Shown here: positions 22,690 to 32,594 of the stretch, one piece after another
Numbering within the stretch: position 1 is the first letter of the stretch
How the letters are laid out: every line of letters begins with the position of its first letter
Assembly (NCBI RefSeq): GCF_900177675.1
Contig: NZ_FXWM01000001.1
Coordinates: 371,501-435,500, forward strand
From: Bacillus sp. OV166
GTDB taxonomy: Bacteria; Bacillota; Bacilli; Bacillales; Cytobacillaceae
Direction of reading: 5' to 3'
DNA length: 64,000 nt
Notes under the pieces: generated by a model
Databases searched by the model: none
What the model was told of the DNA's origin: nothing
Seen by the model: the letters and a program-made list of their open reading frames with translations, nothing else
Position numbers and translations under genes: made by a program

Positions 22690-23346
22690 ATGAGTAATGA
22701 AACAACGAAAATACCACAGGCGACAGCAAAACGGCTGCCCCTCTATTATCGATTTCTAAAAAACCTGCAAAGTTCAGGCAAGCAAAGGGTCTCTTCAGCG
22801 GAATTGAGTGAAGCAGTAAAGGTAGACTCAGCAACGATTCGCCGCGACTTTTCCTATTTCGGTGCGTTAGGAAAAAAGGGCTATGGGTATAATGTTAATT
22901 ACTTAATATCCTTCTTCCGAAAGACCCTAGATCAGGATGAATTAACTAAGGTTGCCTTAATAGGAGTCGGAAATCTTGGGACTGCCTTTTTAAACTATAA
23001 CTTTTTAAAAAATAATAACACAAAAATAGAATGCGCCTTCGATGTGGATCCCGACAAAATGGGAACCATGATTCGCGAGGTACCTGTTCACCCTATGGAC
23101 GATTTAGAGAAGGTGTTATCAGAAACTAATATTTCAGTGGCGATATTAACGGTTCCGGCTCCTGCCGCACAAATGATAACCGATCGACTGGTCCAAGCGA
23201 ATGTAAAAGGGATCTTAAATTTCACTCCAGCGAGGTTAAATGTTCCACCCTTAATAAGGGTCCATCATATTGACTTGGCTGTGGAGCTTCAATCGCTAGT
23301 CTACTTTTTAAAGCATTATCCAACGGTCGAAATAGATGAAGAATAA
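22690..23346 (+). CDS. rex: Redox-sensing repressor Rex
   Basis: About 218 residues. N-terminal winged helix ([20 protein letters not shown]) and a Rossmann NAD(H) domain with [10 protein letters not shown]-terminal helix ([13 protein letters not shown]) swaps between subunits. It represses fermentation and respiration genes until NADH rises. A GTG at 22678 is in frame, but the ATG at 22690 matches the B. subtilis N terminus ([11 protein letters not shown]). Confidence 0.95.
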   Translation: MSNETTKIPQATAKRLPLYYRFLKNLQSSGKQRVSSAELSEAVKVDSATIRRDFSYFGALGKKGYGYNVNYLISFFRKTLDQDELTKVALIGVGNLGTAFLNYNFLKNNNTKIECAFDVDPDKMGTMIREVPVHPMDDLEKVLSETNISVAILTVPAPAAQMITDRLVQANVKGILNFTPARLNVPPLIRVHHIDLAVELQSLVYFLKHYPTVEIDEE

Positions 23347-23352
23347 TTAGTT

Positions 23353-23389
23353 AAAAAGGCTTTCCACAAAATTTGTGGAAGGCCTTTTG
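23353..23389 (+). terminator. Terminator of moaC-rex
   Basis: Long stem AAAAGGCTTTCCACA against TGTGGAAGGCCTTTT with a short AT loop. Confidence 0.85.
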
Positions 23390-23505
23390 TATGATTAAAT
23401 CCCTGCTTTTTTTAATTACATAATCTATAAAAATACTTTCTTATGCACTAAGATGTAGGTAGATAAAATGCAAGCGGTTACTAACCGGGAAGTGGGGGAA
23501 ATTCA

Positions 23506-24753
23506 ATGTCAATTTTACGAGATGAAGCGTTAAAAATGCACAAGGAACACCAAGGCAAGGTTGGGATTTATTCTAAGGTGGCAGTACATAATGCAAAAGA
23601 TTTAAGCCTTGCCTATTCACCCGGTGTTGCAGAGCCATGTTTGGACATTTATGCAGACGAAAATAAAGTCTATGATTATACCTCGAAGGGCAATCTTGTC
23701 GCAGTGGTATCCAATGGGACAGCGGTCCTGGGGCTTGGAAACATTGGACCAAAAGCTGCGATGCCTGTGATGGAAGGAAAGGCCGTGTTATTCAAATCGT
23801 TCGCAGATGTTGATGCCTTTCCCATTTGCTTGGCCACCACTGACACAGACCAGATCGTAGAAACCGTCAAGCTGCTAGAACCAACATTTGGCGGAGTGAA
23901 CTTGGAGGATATTGCTGCGCCGCAATGCTTTGAAATTGAAGACCGCCTCCGCAAAGCCTGCGAGATTCCTGTTTTTCATGATGACCAGCATGGAACCGCG
24001 ATTGTAACAGCCGCTGGTCTAATCAACGCATTAAAATTAGCAGATAAAAAAATTAAAGATATTCGTGTTGCCGTAAACGGAGCAGGTTCAGCTGGAGTAG
24101 CAATTGTTAAGCTCCTGCTGCATATGGGCGCGAAGGATGTTATTTTATGTGATACAAAAGGAATTATTTATGAAGCCCGCCCGTTCGGAATGAATCGATT
24201 CAAAGATGAAATGGCGCGAATGACAAATCGCGAGCAAAAACAAGGAGCGTTAGCCGATGCGCTCGTTGACGCAGATGTGTTTGTGGGGGTATCAGCAGCC
24301 GGGGCCGTTACAAAGGATATGGTTGGTTCTATGCACCGTAACCCGATTATCTTTGCCATGGCCAACCCTGTACCGGAAATTATGCCCGATGCGGCCAAAG
24401 AAGCAGGAGCACTTGTAGTGGGTACAGGACGATCTGATTTTCCAAACCAGGTTAATAATGTGCTTGCTTTCCCAGGTATTTTCCGCGGTGCTTTAGATGT
24501 CCGTGCAAAGGAAATCAACGAGGAAATGAAGCTTGCTGCGGTATATGCAATTGCTGGATTAATTTCAGATGAAGAACTTCATGCTGATCATGTTATTCCA
24601 GACCCTTTTGATCCTAGGGTCGCAGCACAAGTAGCGGCTGCAGTCGCTTACGCTGCAATGGAAACAGGGGTAGCTCAAAAAATTGTCAATGTTGAGGAAA
24701 TAAAACAACGCCTATTATCATTAGCAGAAGCAAAACAACCAGTGCATGTTTAG
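23506..24753 (+). CDS. NAD(P)-dependent malic enzyme (first copy)
   Basis: 415 residues, the short bacterial class like B. subtilis YtsJ. It decarboxylates malate to pyruvate. Malate-binding tyrosine in LAYSPGVAEP, the metal site in FHDDQHGTA, and the nucleotide loop GAGSAGVA are present. Strong GTGGGGG-type ribosome site. About 60% like the second copy at 29816. Together with the carrier and two-component genes it forms a malate-use block. Confidence 0.93.
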   Translation: MSILRDEALKMHKEHQGKVGIYSKVAVHNAKDLSLAYSPGVAEPCLDIYADENKVYDYTSKGNLVAVVSNGTAVLGLGNIGPKAAMPVMEGKAVLFKSFADVDAFPICLATTDTDQIVETVKLLEPTFGGVNLEDIAAPQCFEIEDRLRKACEIPVFHDDQHGTAIVTAAGLINALKLADKKIKDIRVAVNGAGSAGVAIVKLLLHMGAKDVILCDTKGIIYEARPFGMNRFKDEMARMTNREQKQGALADALVDADVFVGVSAAGAVTKDMVGSMHRNPIIFAMANPVPEIMPDAAKEAGALVVGTGRSDFPNQVNNVLAFPGIFRGALDVRAKEINEEMKLAAVYAIAGLISDEELHADHVIPDPFDPRVAAQVAAAVAYAAMETGVAQKIVNVEEIKQRLLSLAEAKQPVHV

Positions 24754-24780
24754 GTCGAGTAAAATCTAGCTTTTAAGGGA

Positions 24781-24814
24781 GGACTATCTCAAACTAGAGG
24801 TAGTCTTTCAAATT
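24781..24814 (+). terminator. Weak terminator after malic enzyme 1
   Basis: Imperfect stem GACTATCTC/GAGGTAGTC followed by a short T stretch. Confidence 0.5.
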
Positions 24815-24979
24815 TTGGGAATTAGGGCATAATTCCGATATACCTTTTAAATTTTTAGTACAATAATGAATGATAGTTTTTTTCTTTTTTAAATCGGTGG
24901 GTATGACCACGTTTTTAGGTAACTAATTTTAACATTTCCTAGAAGGACATCTAGGGTTTTGCAATCGGAGGGGATGAAG

Positions 24980-25732
24980 TTGGCGATTGTGCTGACGATG
25001 TTTGTGCTTGGGATATTATTAGGATTTGTTGGGGCGGGCGGCTCCGGCTTTATTATTGCCATCTTAACAGTTATTTTTGGAGTACCAATACATATGGCGT
25101 TAGGGACATCACTAGCAGCGATGGTGTTTACGAGCATGTCAGGTGCCTACAGTCATTTTCGTCAAGGAAATATCTCAATTAAAACCGGTTTAATCGTAGG
25201 CGGATTTGGGGCAGTTGCCTCCTATTTAGGTTCAAAACTAGCCAGTTTGATTCCGATCCATTCTTTGCATTGGTTAACAGCAGGGATGTTATTTTTGTCG
25301 GCTGTAATACTGGTTGTACGCTTATTTATTGTTCAAAAAATAAAGGCAAACAACAAAAAAGTGAAACCTGGCAACCTGGTTCTCATTAAGAAAGCGGCAG
25401 TCGTCGGGTTGGTTACCGGATTGTTGTCTGGTACATTTGGGATAGGTGCTGCGCCGTTCATTCAAATCGGATTGCTTGTCATCATGGGACTTTCGCTTAA
25501 ACAATCAGTGGGTACAACAATGCTCGTTATTTTGCCAATCGCTTTAGCAGGAGGAATCGGCTACTATTTCGAAGGATACCTGAATTTAACCCTGTTAGTT
25601 GAAGTGGTAGGAGGAACGATGATTGGCTCCTATGTCGGGGCTAAGTTTACAGCCCTTGCTCCGCAGCCTGTATTAAAAAGTGCGATGGTCCTGACCCCTA
25701 TTATCGCAGGAGCTATTTTGCTCATAAGTTAA
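24980..25732 (+). CDS. TSUP (TauE/SafE) family permease
   Basis: About 250 residues, mostly hydrophobic, with around eight transmembrane helices in two similar halves. The family glycine-rich motif GFVGAGGSGFI in the first helix is repeated as SGTFGIGAAPFI in the second half. The family moves sulfite, sulfonates or organic anions; substrate here is unknown. GGAGGGG at 24967-24973 abuts the ATG at 24974, so the in-frame TTG at 24980 is the better-spaced start. Its place in the malate block hints at an organic acid. Confidence 0.82.
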   Translation: MAIVLTMFVLGILLGFVGAGGSGFIIAILTVIFGVPIHMALGTSLAAMVFTSMSGAYSHFRQGNISIKTGLIVGGFGAVASYLGSKLASLIPIHSLHWLTAGMLFLSAVILVVRLFIVQKIKANNKKVKPGNLVLIKKAAVVGLVTGLLSGTFGIGAAPFIQIGLLVIMGLSLKQSVGTTMLVILPIALAGGIGYYFEGYLNLTLLVEVVGGTMIGSYVGAKFTALAPQPVLKSAMVLTPIIAGAILLIS

Positions 25733-25926
25733 GGCATCATTCGCAAGGATGGTTAACTTTGAAAATTAATCCTCAGACCAGCCTAAGTTAAAGAAAGCTT
25801 TTAGACTGCAATGTATTTTCATAAGAATGCTTTGCAGCCTTTTTGCGTTTACTACCCTGTTGGTTAGTATGTCATCAGGTGAAAATCAGAATGGTGCCTG
25901 TCGCCTTCTCAAAGATGGAGGGAAAT

Positions 25927-27546
25927 ATGAGAAAGGGAAGATGGAGTTTACAGACGGTAATTATTGTCTTTGTGTGTATGGTGGTTACTTTTTCACTTTT
26001 GATAACAGATTTACTTATCAGTTCGAGAATTGCTAAGGAGACGGAAAAAGGTCAGGCTGAGAAGGCGAGAAATGTGGCGCGAATGGTTGCTCATAGTCCG
26101 CTTGTGATTGATGCGATGAGTGGAGAACGGGATGTAAAGGAAATCCAAACGTTTGCGAATGAAATGAGAAAAGTGACAAACGTTTACTTTATTGTTGTGA
26201 TGGATATGAGGGGGATCCGTAAATCCCATCCTGATAGCAAAGAAGTTGGCAAACAATTCAAGGGTGGAGATGAAGGGCCGGTACTAAAAGGGAAAGAGCA
26301 TGAATCTATTTCAAAAGGAGCTCTAGGACCTTCTTTACGTTCTTTTACGCCGATTAAGGATGCAACTGGGAAACAGATCGGGGCAGTAGCCGTTGGGATT
26401 TCTCTTGATAATGTGGAAACGGCCGTCAATAAGAGCAGAATAGGGATATATATTGGGACGATGATTGGTATCTTAATCGGTGTTCTCGGGGCCGTGATTT
26501 TAGCCAGATATATAAAAAAAATCCTACTTGGGCTTGAGCCATTTGCGATTGCTAAATTATTAGAGGAACGCAGCGCGATGCTTCAATCGGTGCGTGAGGG
26601 AATTGTGGCAGTTGATCAACAGTCTAACATCACACTCGTCAATCGAGCGGCCTTAAAGCTGTTCGATAAAGCAGGCCTGCAAGATAACCCGATGGGGACA
26701 AATATAGAAGAATATATGTCATCTACTCGCTTGGGTGATTTATTAAAAACTGGTAAACCTGAATTGGATGAAGAGCAGAATATAAATGGGATGACCATTT
26801 TAACCAACCGAGTCCCTGTGATCGTTGGTAATAAGGTAGTCGGCGCGATTGCTACTTTTCGGGATAAAACAGAAATACAGGTGCTCGCTGAACAACTGAC
26901 CGGAGTTAGAATATATGCTGACGCACTCCGGGCTCAGGCCCATGAGTTTATGAATAAACTTCATGTTATTTTGGGAATGGTCCATACAGGTTATTATGAA
27001 AAAGTGGTCGAATATATCAGTGAAACGGTTGACCATCGAAATAGCGAAATTGGCTTTGTGACAAAAAAGATAAAGGACCCTGTATTAGCTGGCTTTTTAA
27101 TTGGAAAGTTGAGTTATGCAAGGGAATCAGGGGCAGAGTTATCAGTTTCCTGTGAGCAGCCTCTTCCGCAGCCCGCTGTTTCTGATGTGACACACGAACT
27201 CATAACCATTGTTGGCAATTTAATTGATAATGCCATCGAGGCTATGAATGGTTGTATGGTTAAAAAAATAGCAATAGAATTCGAATATGGCGATGATATT
27301 TTAACAATCGAAGTAAAAGATACGGGGGCAGGGATAAGTGAAGAACTGCAAAACCAAATTTTTAACAAAGGATTCTCCACAAACGGTGAAAATAGGGGGT
27401 TAGGACTGTATCTCGTTTCTCAAGCGGTTAAGAAGCTGGAAGGGGAATTAATTCTTTCATCAAAGCCAGGAAAAGGGACCGTTTTTACAGTGTATATACC
27501 ATATGAAGGAGAGGGGGACCAGAATGATTCGGGTAATGATTGTTGA
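25927..27546 (+). CDS. malK: CitA/DcuS-family sensor histidine kinase, MalK-like
   Basis: About 539 residues. Transmembrane helix (about 10-32), an extracellular PDC/Cache sensor domain, second helix (about 180-202), a PAS domain, then the kinase core. The H box is in AQAHEFMNKLHVI; the N box is in IVGNLIDNAIEAM; the G boxes are DTGAGI and GLGLYLV. This is the class sensing C4-dicarboxylates and citrate. The start at 25927 follows GGAGGG; the longer frame upstream is unlikely. It overlaps its regulator gene. Confidence 0.9.
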   Translation: MRKGRWSLQTVIIVFVCMVVTFSLLITDLLISSRIAKETEKGQAEKARNVARMVAHSPLVIDAMSGERDVKEIQTFANEMRKVTNVYFIVVMDMRGIRKSHPDSKEVGKQFKGGDEGPVLKGKEHESISKGALGPSLRSFTPIKDATGKQIGAVAVGISLDNVETAVNKSRIGIYIGTMIGILIGVLGAVILARYIKKILLGLEPFAIAKLLEERSAMLQSVREGIVAVDQQSNITLVNRAALKLFDKAGLQDNPMGTNIEEYMSSTRLGDLLKTGKPELDEEQNINGMTILTNRVPVIVGNKVVGAIATFRDKTEIQVLAEQLTGVRIYADALRAQAHEFMNKLHVILGMVHTGYYEKVVEYISETVDHRNSEIGFVTKKIKDPVLAGFLIGKLSYARESGAELSVSCEQPLPQPAVSDVTHELITIVGNLIDNAIEAMNGCMVKKIAIEFEYGDDILTIEVKDTGAGISEELQNQIFNKGFSTNGENRGLGLYLVSQAVKKLEGELILSSKPGKGTVFTVYIPYEGEGDQNDSGNDC

Positions 27547-28231
27547 AGATGATCCAATGGTAGCAGAATTTAATAAACGCTATCTTGAGCAAATTCATGG
27601 TTTTACCTTGATGGCAATGGCCGCATCCGTGGAAGAGGCGATTAAGAATATTGAAAGGCTAGAAATCGATCTTATCTTATTGGATATATTTATGCCGGGG
27701 AAACTAGGACTAGAGCTGTTAATCTACCTTCGTGAAAATGAGAAAGAGACCGATGTGATTATAATTTCAGCCGCATCAGATATGGAGCGGATTAAAAAGG
27801 CTTTAAGGTACGGAGCCGTTGATTATTTAATTAAACCTTTTGAATTTGAACGCTTTAGTAGAGCATTAGTTGCATATAAGGATCAAACCAAGTTTATTCA
27901 AACTCAACAAGTGATTAACCAAGACGTTTTGGACCATCAAATTCTGCACCGAGAGGATAAGCCCGTGATCGAAGATTTACCAAAGGGATTGACAAAAGAT
28001 ACCCTTAAGCAAATTTGGGATACGATTCAAGAGTTAAAAAATACCCCCTTTTCAACAGAAGACGTGGTGAAGGTCGTCGGGATTTCTCGAGTGTCGGTTC
28101 GTAAGTATTTAAATTTTTTAAAGGAAATTGGAATCCTGGACGTTAAGGTAATCTACGGTACAGTGGGAAGACCCGTATACCAGCATGAATTTAATCGATT
28201 GAAACAACATCTTATCAAAAACTTTTTGTAA
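27524..28231 (+). CDS. malR: CitB/DcuR-family response regulator, MalR-like
   Basis: About 235 residues, equal in length to B. subtilis MalR. Receiver domain with acidic pair EDD near residue 9, phospho-acceptor aspartate in LILLDIFMPG and lysine in YLIKPF. The C-terminal winged helix has the recognition helix in GISRVSVRKYLNFL. Starts inside the end of the kinase gene behind GGAGAGGGGG. It probably activates the carrier gene next door, as MalR does maeN. Confidence 0.9.
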   Translation: MIRVMIVEDDPMVAEFNKRYLEQIHGFTLMAMAASVEEAIKNIERLEIDLILLDIFMPGKLGLELLIYLRENEKETDVIIISAASDMERIKKALRYGAVDYLIKPFEFERFSRALVAYKDQTKFIQTQQVINQDVLDHQILHREDKPVIEDLPKGLTKDTLKQIWDTIQELKNTPFSTEDVVKVVGISRVSVRKYLNFLKEIGILDVKVIYGTVGRPVYQHEFNRLKQHLIKNFL

Positions 28232-28257
28232 GCAGCCTAAAACTGCTTACTTTTTTT
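28230..28257 (+). terminator. Terminator of malKR
   Basis: Stem AAGCAG/CTGCTT, then AC and seven T residues. Downstream, tttacaaaaac (about 28260) and tttacataaac (about 28278) are loose direct repeats that could bind MalR. Confidence 0.75.
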
Positions 28258-28348
28258 ATTTACAAAAACCTTATTAAATTTACATAAACTATGAAAGCGG
28301 TTTAATTGGAAATATGATAGAAACATAAAGAGTTAGGGGGATGAACAT

Positions 28349-29695
28349 ATGGAGCCAGCTAGAAAGTTGCAACCGCTTACGGTTGTTCCAGGGGAAAAGG
28401 AAGAGAAAAAAGGACTTTTAGGTAAATTTGGAAGTATGAAAGTAGGGGTAGTTCCACTTCCGCTTTATATCGTGATCGCAACTGTTGTCTATTTTTCTGC
28501 CGTCTATAACCTGCTTCCAGCGGATATGATTGGCGGCTTTGCCGTTATTATTGTCATGGGTATTTTACTAGGGGAACTTGGTATGAGGATTCCGATTTTG
28601 AAGGATATCGGCGGCCCTGCTATTTTAGCACTCTTGATTCCGTCTATATTAGTCTATTTTAGTGTCATTAACACGACTGGAATGAATGCGGTTACCCAGT
28701 TGATGAAAACATCCAATTTCCTTTACCTATATATCTCTACTTTAGTAGTAGGAAGTATTCTAGGGATGAATCGCAGAGTCCTGATTCAAGGCTTCACACG
28801 CATGTTTGTACCGCTTATTGTCGGAACTATAGCATCTGTTGCTGCAGGCGTTCTAGTAGGTTTGCTTTTTGGATATGACATGAAACACACACTTTTCTAT
28901 ATTGTTGTTCCAATTATCGGTGGTGGGATTGGAGAAGGAATTTTGCCGCTGTCATTAGGCTACGCAGAAGTGCTCGGAAAATCTTCTGAAACATTTGTAG
29001 GGCAATTAATTCCTGCAGCGGTGATTGGAAATATTGTCGCGATCATTTGTGCAGGGATTTTATCACGCTTAGGGGAGAAAAAGAAACATCTGACAGGTAA
29101 TGGAGTATTAGTGAAGACAAAAGGCGGCGATGGAATCACAGAAGCATCAACGATTGATAAGCCGGTTGATTTCCCACTTATGGGCGCAGGATTGTTAATT
29201 GCCTGTAGTTTCTTTATCTTAGGTGGACTGGGGAATAAATTCCTAGGCATTCCTGGACCAGTGTTAATGATTATTGCAGCAGCTGTTGTAAAGAGCATAA
29301 AAGTAATGCCAGCTAAAATGGAACAAGGGGCTTATCACTTATATAAATTTGTATCATCAAGTTTAACATGGCCATTAATGGTGGGGTTAGGTATGCTTTA
29401 TATCCCGCTTAAGGATGTAGTCAAAATTGTAACCCCAGGATATGTGGTTGTTTGTGCCGCTGTTGTAGTGGCAATGATTACTACTGGCTACTTTGTAGGT
29501 AAGTTGATGAAGATGTTCCCAGTCGATTCCGCGATTGTTACAGGCTGTCATAGTGGTTTAGGGGGAACAGGTGATGTTGCAATTCTTTCCGCTTCCAATC
29601 GGATGTCATTGATGCCATTTGCCCAAGTTTCAACAAGAATCGGGGGCGCTTCAACTGTTATTTTGGCTATTCTTTTGCTGAAATTATTAAGCTAA
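28349..29695 (+). CDS. maeN: 2-hydroxycarboxylate transporter, MaeN-like
   Basis: 448 residues, exactly the B. subtilis MaeN length, with about eleven transmembrane helices. The two re-entrant-loop motifs of the 2HCT family are present: IIGGGIGEGILPLS and CHSGLGGTGDVAIL, both with GGxG. The family imports malate or citrate with sodium or protons. Gene order kinase-regulator-carrier matches malK-malR-maeN. Its own ribosome site (AGGGGGATG) and terminator suggest a single-gene unit. Confidence 0.92.
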   Translation: MEPARKLQPLTVVPGEKEEKKGLLGKFGSMKVGVVPLPLYIVIATVVYFSAVYNLLPADMIGGFAVIIVMGILLGELGMRIPILKDIGGPAILALLIPSILVYFSVINTTGMNAVTQLMKTSNFLYLYISTLVVGSILGMNRRVLIQGFTRMFVPLIVGTIASVAAGVLVGLLFGYDMKHTLFYIVVPIIGGGIGEGILPLSLGYAEVLGKSSETFVGQLIPAAVIGNIVAIICAGILSRLGEKKKHLTGNGVLVKTKGGDGITEASTIDKPVDFPLMGAGLLIACSFFILGGLGNKFLGIPGPVLMIIAAAVVKSIKVMPAKMEQGAYHLYKFVSSSLTWPLMVGLGMLYIPLKDVVKIVTPGYVVVCAAVVVAMITTGYFVGKLMKMFPVDSAIVTGCHSGLGGTGDVAILSASNRMSLMPFAQVSTRIGGASTVILAILLLKLLS

Positions 29696-29706
29696 TATTC
29701 CTAAAT

Positions 29707-29741
29707 CGGGCTGTGCCGGTTTGTCACAGCCCGACTTTTTT
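29707..29741 (+). terminator. Terminator of maeN
   Basis: Stem CGGGCTGTG/CACAGCCCG followed by AC and six T residues. Confidence 0.88.
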
Positions 29742-29815
29742 GATTGTATGGATTGAATTCTTGTCACCTGAATTAACTATTAGATCTTAGATTAGAACAA
29801 AAGGAGAAGGTTGGA

Positions 29816-31030
29816 ATGAATGAAAGCAAGATAAAAGAGCAGGCAGTGCTGCTCCACAAAAGGCTGGCAGGTAAGATTAGCATCATCAGTAAAGTAGAAA
29901 TGAACAATGCCGATGATTTAAGTTTAGCCTATACGCCAGGAGTGGCTGAGCCATGCAAGATCATAGCCAAAAATAGTGAGGCTTCTTTTGAGCATACTGG
30001 AAGGGGTAATTTAGTAGCCGTTGTAACAGATGGAACAGCTGTCCTAGGGTTAGGAGACATTGGTCCTGAGGCTGCTATGCCAGTTATGGAGGGGAAGGCC
30101 GTTTTATTTAAACAATTTGCAGGGATTGATGCCTATCCGCTTTGCCTGGGTACAAAAGATGTCGATGAGATTGTCAATATTATTAAAGCATTAGAGCCAA
30201 CATTCGGTGGTATCAATTTGGAGGATATTGCCGCCCCAAGATGCTTTGAAATTGAAGAACGCTTAAAAAAGGAACTTACCATTCCCGTCTTTCATGATGA
30301 CCAGCATGGGACAGCGATTGTTGTATTAGCAGCCCTTTTAAATGCGCTGAGAATTGTGAAGAAAAGTATCTATAAGGTTAAGGTTGTTCTAAATGGTGCT
30401 GGTTCTGCAGGGATAGCGATTGCCAAGCTTTTATTAAAAGCGGGCTTTAAGAATATTACGTTAGTAAGCCTGGAGGGAATTCTTTGTCCAGGCGAAGAGT
30501 GGATGAACGACCGGCAAGCAGAAATAGCAGAGAGAACAAACCTAGGCAGGATACATGGAACCCTTCAAGACGCGATTAAAAACACCGACATTTTTATTGG
30601 TGTCTCAGGTCCAAAGGCTTTAACGGGAGATATGGTCAGGACCATGAATAAAGATTCAATCGTTTTTGCAATGGCAAATCCAGTGCCTGAAATTTATCCG
30701 GAAGAAGCGCTTGCGGCAGGTGCAGCAGTAGTCGGTACAGGCCGTTCTGATTATCCTAATCAGGTAAATAATGTGCTCGCCTTTCCAGGAATCTTTCGTG
30801 GTGCTCTCGATGTAAGGGCAACCGACATCACGGAGGAAATGAAACTTGCAGCAGCTTACGCCATTTCAAGTCTTGTATCGGATAAGGAGCTTCGTGCGGA
30901 GTATATCATTCCTAACGCCTTGGATTCTCGTGTGGGGGATCGAGTGGCTGCAGCTGTTTCAACTGCAGCGATTGAATCGGGAGTAGCACGAAAAAGCTCC
31001 AACTACAAAAAACTAGTTGAAATCATTTGA
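29816..31030 (+). CDS. NAD(P)-dependent malic enzyme (second copy)
   Basis: 404 residues, same class as the gene at 23506 with the same motifs ([27 protein letters not shown]). Having two in one locus suggests different cofactor preference or induction; this copy, next to the carrier, is the better candidate for malate-induced catabolism. Strong AAAAGGAGAAGG ribosome site. Confidence 0.92.
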   Translation: MNESKIKEQAVLLHKRLAGKISIISKVEMNNADDLSLAYTPGVAEPCKIIAKNSEASFEHTGRGNLVAVVTDGTAVLGLGDIGPEAAMPVMEGKAVLFKQFAGIDAYPLCLGTKDVDEIVNIIKALEPTFGGINLEDIAAPRCFEIEERLKKELTIPVFHDDQHGTAIVVLAALLNALRIVKKSIYKVKVVLNGAGSAGIAIAKLLLKAGFKNITLVSLEGILCPGEEWMNDRQAEIAERTNLGRIHGTLQDAIKNTDIFIGVSGPKALTGDMVRTMNKDSIVFAMANPVPEIYPEEALAAGAAVVGTGRSDYPNQVNNVLAFPGIFRGALDVRATDITEEMKLAAAYAISSLVSDKELRAEYIIPNALDSRVGDRVAAAVSTAAIESGVARKSSNYKKLVEII

Positions 31031-31096
31031 GAACAGGAGTTAAATGGCAAAATTAGCCGACTGTAGAAAAAGAGAAGAATCATTAATATTAAAGGG

Positions 31097-31130
31097 CTTT
31101 TCACTAAATAAGTGAAAGGTTCTTTTTTTT
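31097..31130 (+). terminator. Terminator of malic enzyme 2
   Basis: Stem CTTTTCACT/AGTGAAAGG, loop AAATA, and eight T residues after TC. Confidence 0.82.
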
Positions 31131-31164
31131 GCGGGAAGATAATTAGTCAAGTTTAGAAGATGAT

Positions 31165-31197
31165 TTGCACTTTACATACGTAACAGTGTTATGTTAC
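31165..31197 (+). promoter_or_regulatory. MerR-type promoter/operator of the yhbDEF-like operon
   Basis: -35 TTGCAC (31165-31170) and -10 TATGTT (31190-31195) have an over-long 19-base spacer. The palindrome GTAACA-N6-TGTTAC (31180-31197) overlaps the spacer and -10. A long spacer with an internal palindrome is the mark of MerR-type control, and the next gene has a MerR-like N terminus. Confidence 0.55.
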
Positions 31198-31220
31198 ATT
31201 GTTTTTAGAAAGGGGTTTTT

Positions 31221-31847
31221 ATGATGAGCGAGGAGTTAATCTCAAAGAAAGACCTGTTAGAATTGGCCGGAATATCCTATGGACAGCTATATAGATGGAA
31301 ACGAAAAGATCTCATTCCGGAAGAATGGTTTGTGCGTAAATCAACGTTTACGGGTCAAGAAACTTTTTTTCCAAAGGAAAAGGTCTTAGAAAGAATTGAA
31401 AAAATCCAAACGATGAAAGAAAACTTATCCTTGGATGAACTTGCTGACATGTTTTCACCTAATGTAACGAATTTAAATTACACCAAAGACGAATTAGTGA
31501 AACGTAACATTGTTTCGACAACAGTTGTCGATTTTTACTTAGAACAAGAAAAGGGCAGTCTTCAATTTAATTTTACACGTATGCTCGAAGTATTTATTTT
31601 AGAAAAGCTACTTCAGTCGGGTGAAATTAACCTGGAAGAAGGGAAAATGGTCTTGCAGGTATTAAGGGATCATGCCGGGGTAATCAAGCAAAAAAGCTGT
31701 GAATTGGTGATTACCAGAAAGCTTGGCATGTCATCATGTCTGTTACTTATTAATACAGAAGAATTTCATTTTGAACGCGGAACGAAAGTGGTAGCCGCTT
31801 TGTCGCTAATGACGTGCATGGAAGAAATTAAAGCGAAATTATTATAA
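31221..31847 (+). CDS. yhbD: YhbD-like HTH protein (DUF4004)
   Basis: 208 residues. The N terminus (KDLLELAGISYGQLYRWKRK) is a MerR-like helix-turn-helix. The remainder is the DUF4004 region with no known activity. It heads an operon with two bactofilin-like genes and an MFS exporter, all closely spaced. Probably the regulator of this operon through the palindrome upstream; that is inference. Confidence 0.8.
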   Translation: MMSEELISKKDLLELAGISYGQLYRWKRKDLIPEEWFVRKSTFTGQETFFPKEKVLERIEKIQTMKENLSLDELADMFSPNVTNLNYTKDELVKRNIVSTTVVDFYLEQEKGSLQFNFTRMLEVFILEKLLQSGEINLEEGKMVLQVLRDHAGVIKQKSCELVITRKLGMSSCLLLINTEEFHFERGTKVVAALSLMTCMEEIKAKLL

Positions 31848-31859
31848 AGGAGAATGATG

Positions 31860-32579
31860 ATGGATACGAAAAGCAGGGGAGACTTGGTTATTAATGGCTT
31901 CGGTGCATCCAATGGGGGACAGTTCCGCGTTGTCACATTAAATGGCCGAGGGACGGTTAACAATGATTTAGAATGCGTGGAACTTGATTGTAATGGTTCC
32001 GGGATCGTCAATGGAAATGTCATTTCTGAAAAAACAAAAGTAAACGGGCATGCGAGGTTCAGCGGGAATATCGAGAGTCAAATTATATCGATTGATGGAT
32101 CAGCAAGGATCGACAAAAACCTATCAGCTGAAAAATTAAAGGTCTCCGGTAAAGCAACGGTTGGCGGCAGGGTCAAATGTGAGGAAATAAAAATTCAGGG
32201 GGCATTTACGGTCAGTGAGGATTGTGAGGCTGAAATTTTTAAAGCTGAATCGCAGTTTACGATTGGCGGACTTCTAAATGCAGACCAAGTTGACATAAAG
32301 ATGTTTGGAGAGTGTAAAGCGAAGGAAATCGGCGGGCAAACGATTACGGTAAAGGCGAAGGGATCCTTAGTCGGTAATTTGCTTAAGGCCTTTTTTAAAC
32401 CACAGCTTGAAACGGAATTAATTGAAGGGGATAAAATTGAACTTGAAAATACGATCGCTAAAGTCGTTCGTGGGAACCAGGTGTGGATTGGTCCAAATTG
32501 TCAAATTGGTCTAGTGGAATATACTGAGGAACTTTCGATGGATAAAAAGGCAATTGTTACCGAGAACAGAAAGGTTTAA
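31860..32579 (+). CDS. yhbE: Bactofilin-like protein YhbE
   Basis: About 239 residues with the regular six-residue rhythm of G, V/I and N typical of a right-handed beta-helix (for example VKVSGKATVGGRVKCEEIKI-like spacing). Bactofilin relatives polymerise into cytoskeletal filaments. Three ATGs in a row occur at 31854-31862; the last is best spaced from AAGGAG. Paralogue of the next gene, sharing the near-terminal NTIAKVVRGNQVWIGPNCQI type of segment. Confidence 0.83.
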   Translation: MDTKSRGDLVINGFGASNGGQFRVVTLNGRGTVNNDLECVELDCNGSGIVNGNVISEKTKVNGHARFSGNIESQIISIDGSARIDKNLSAEKLKVSGKATVGGRVKCEEIKIQGAFTVSEDCEAEIFKAESQFTIGGLLNADQVDIKMFGECKAKEIGGQTITVKAKGSLVGNLLKAFFKPQLETELIEGDKIELENTIAKVVRGNQVWIGPNCQIGLVEYTEELSMDKKAIVTENRKV

Positions 32580-32594
32580 AAGGAGGGAAGAAAA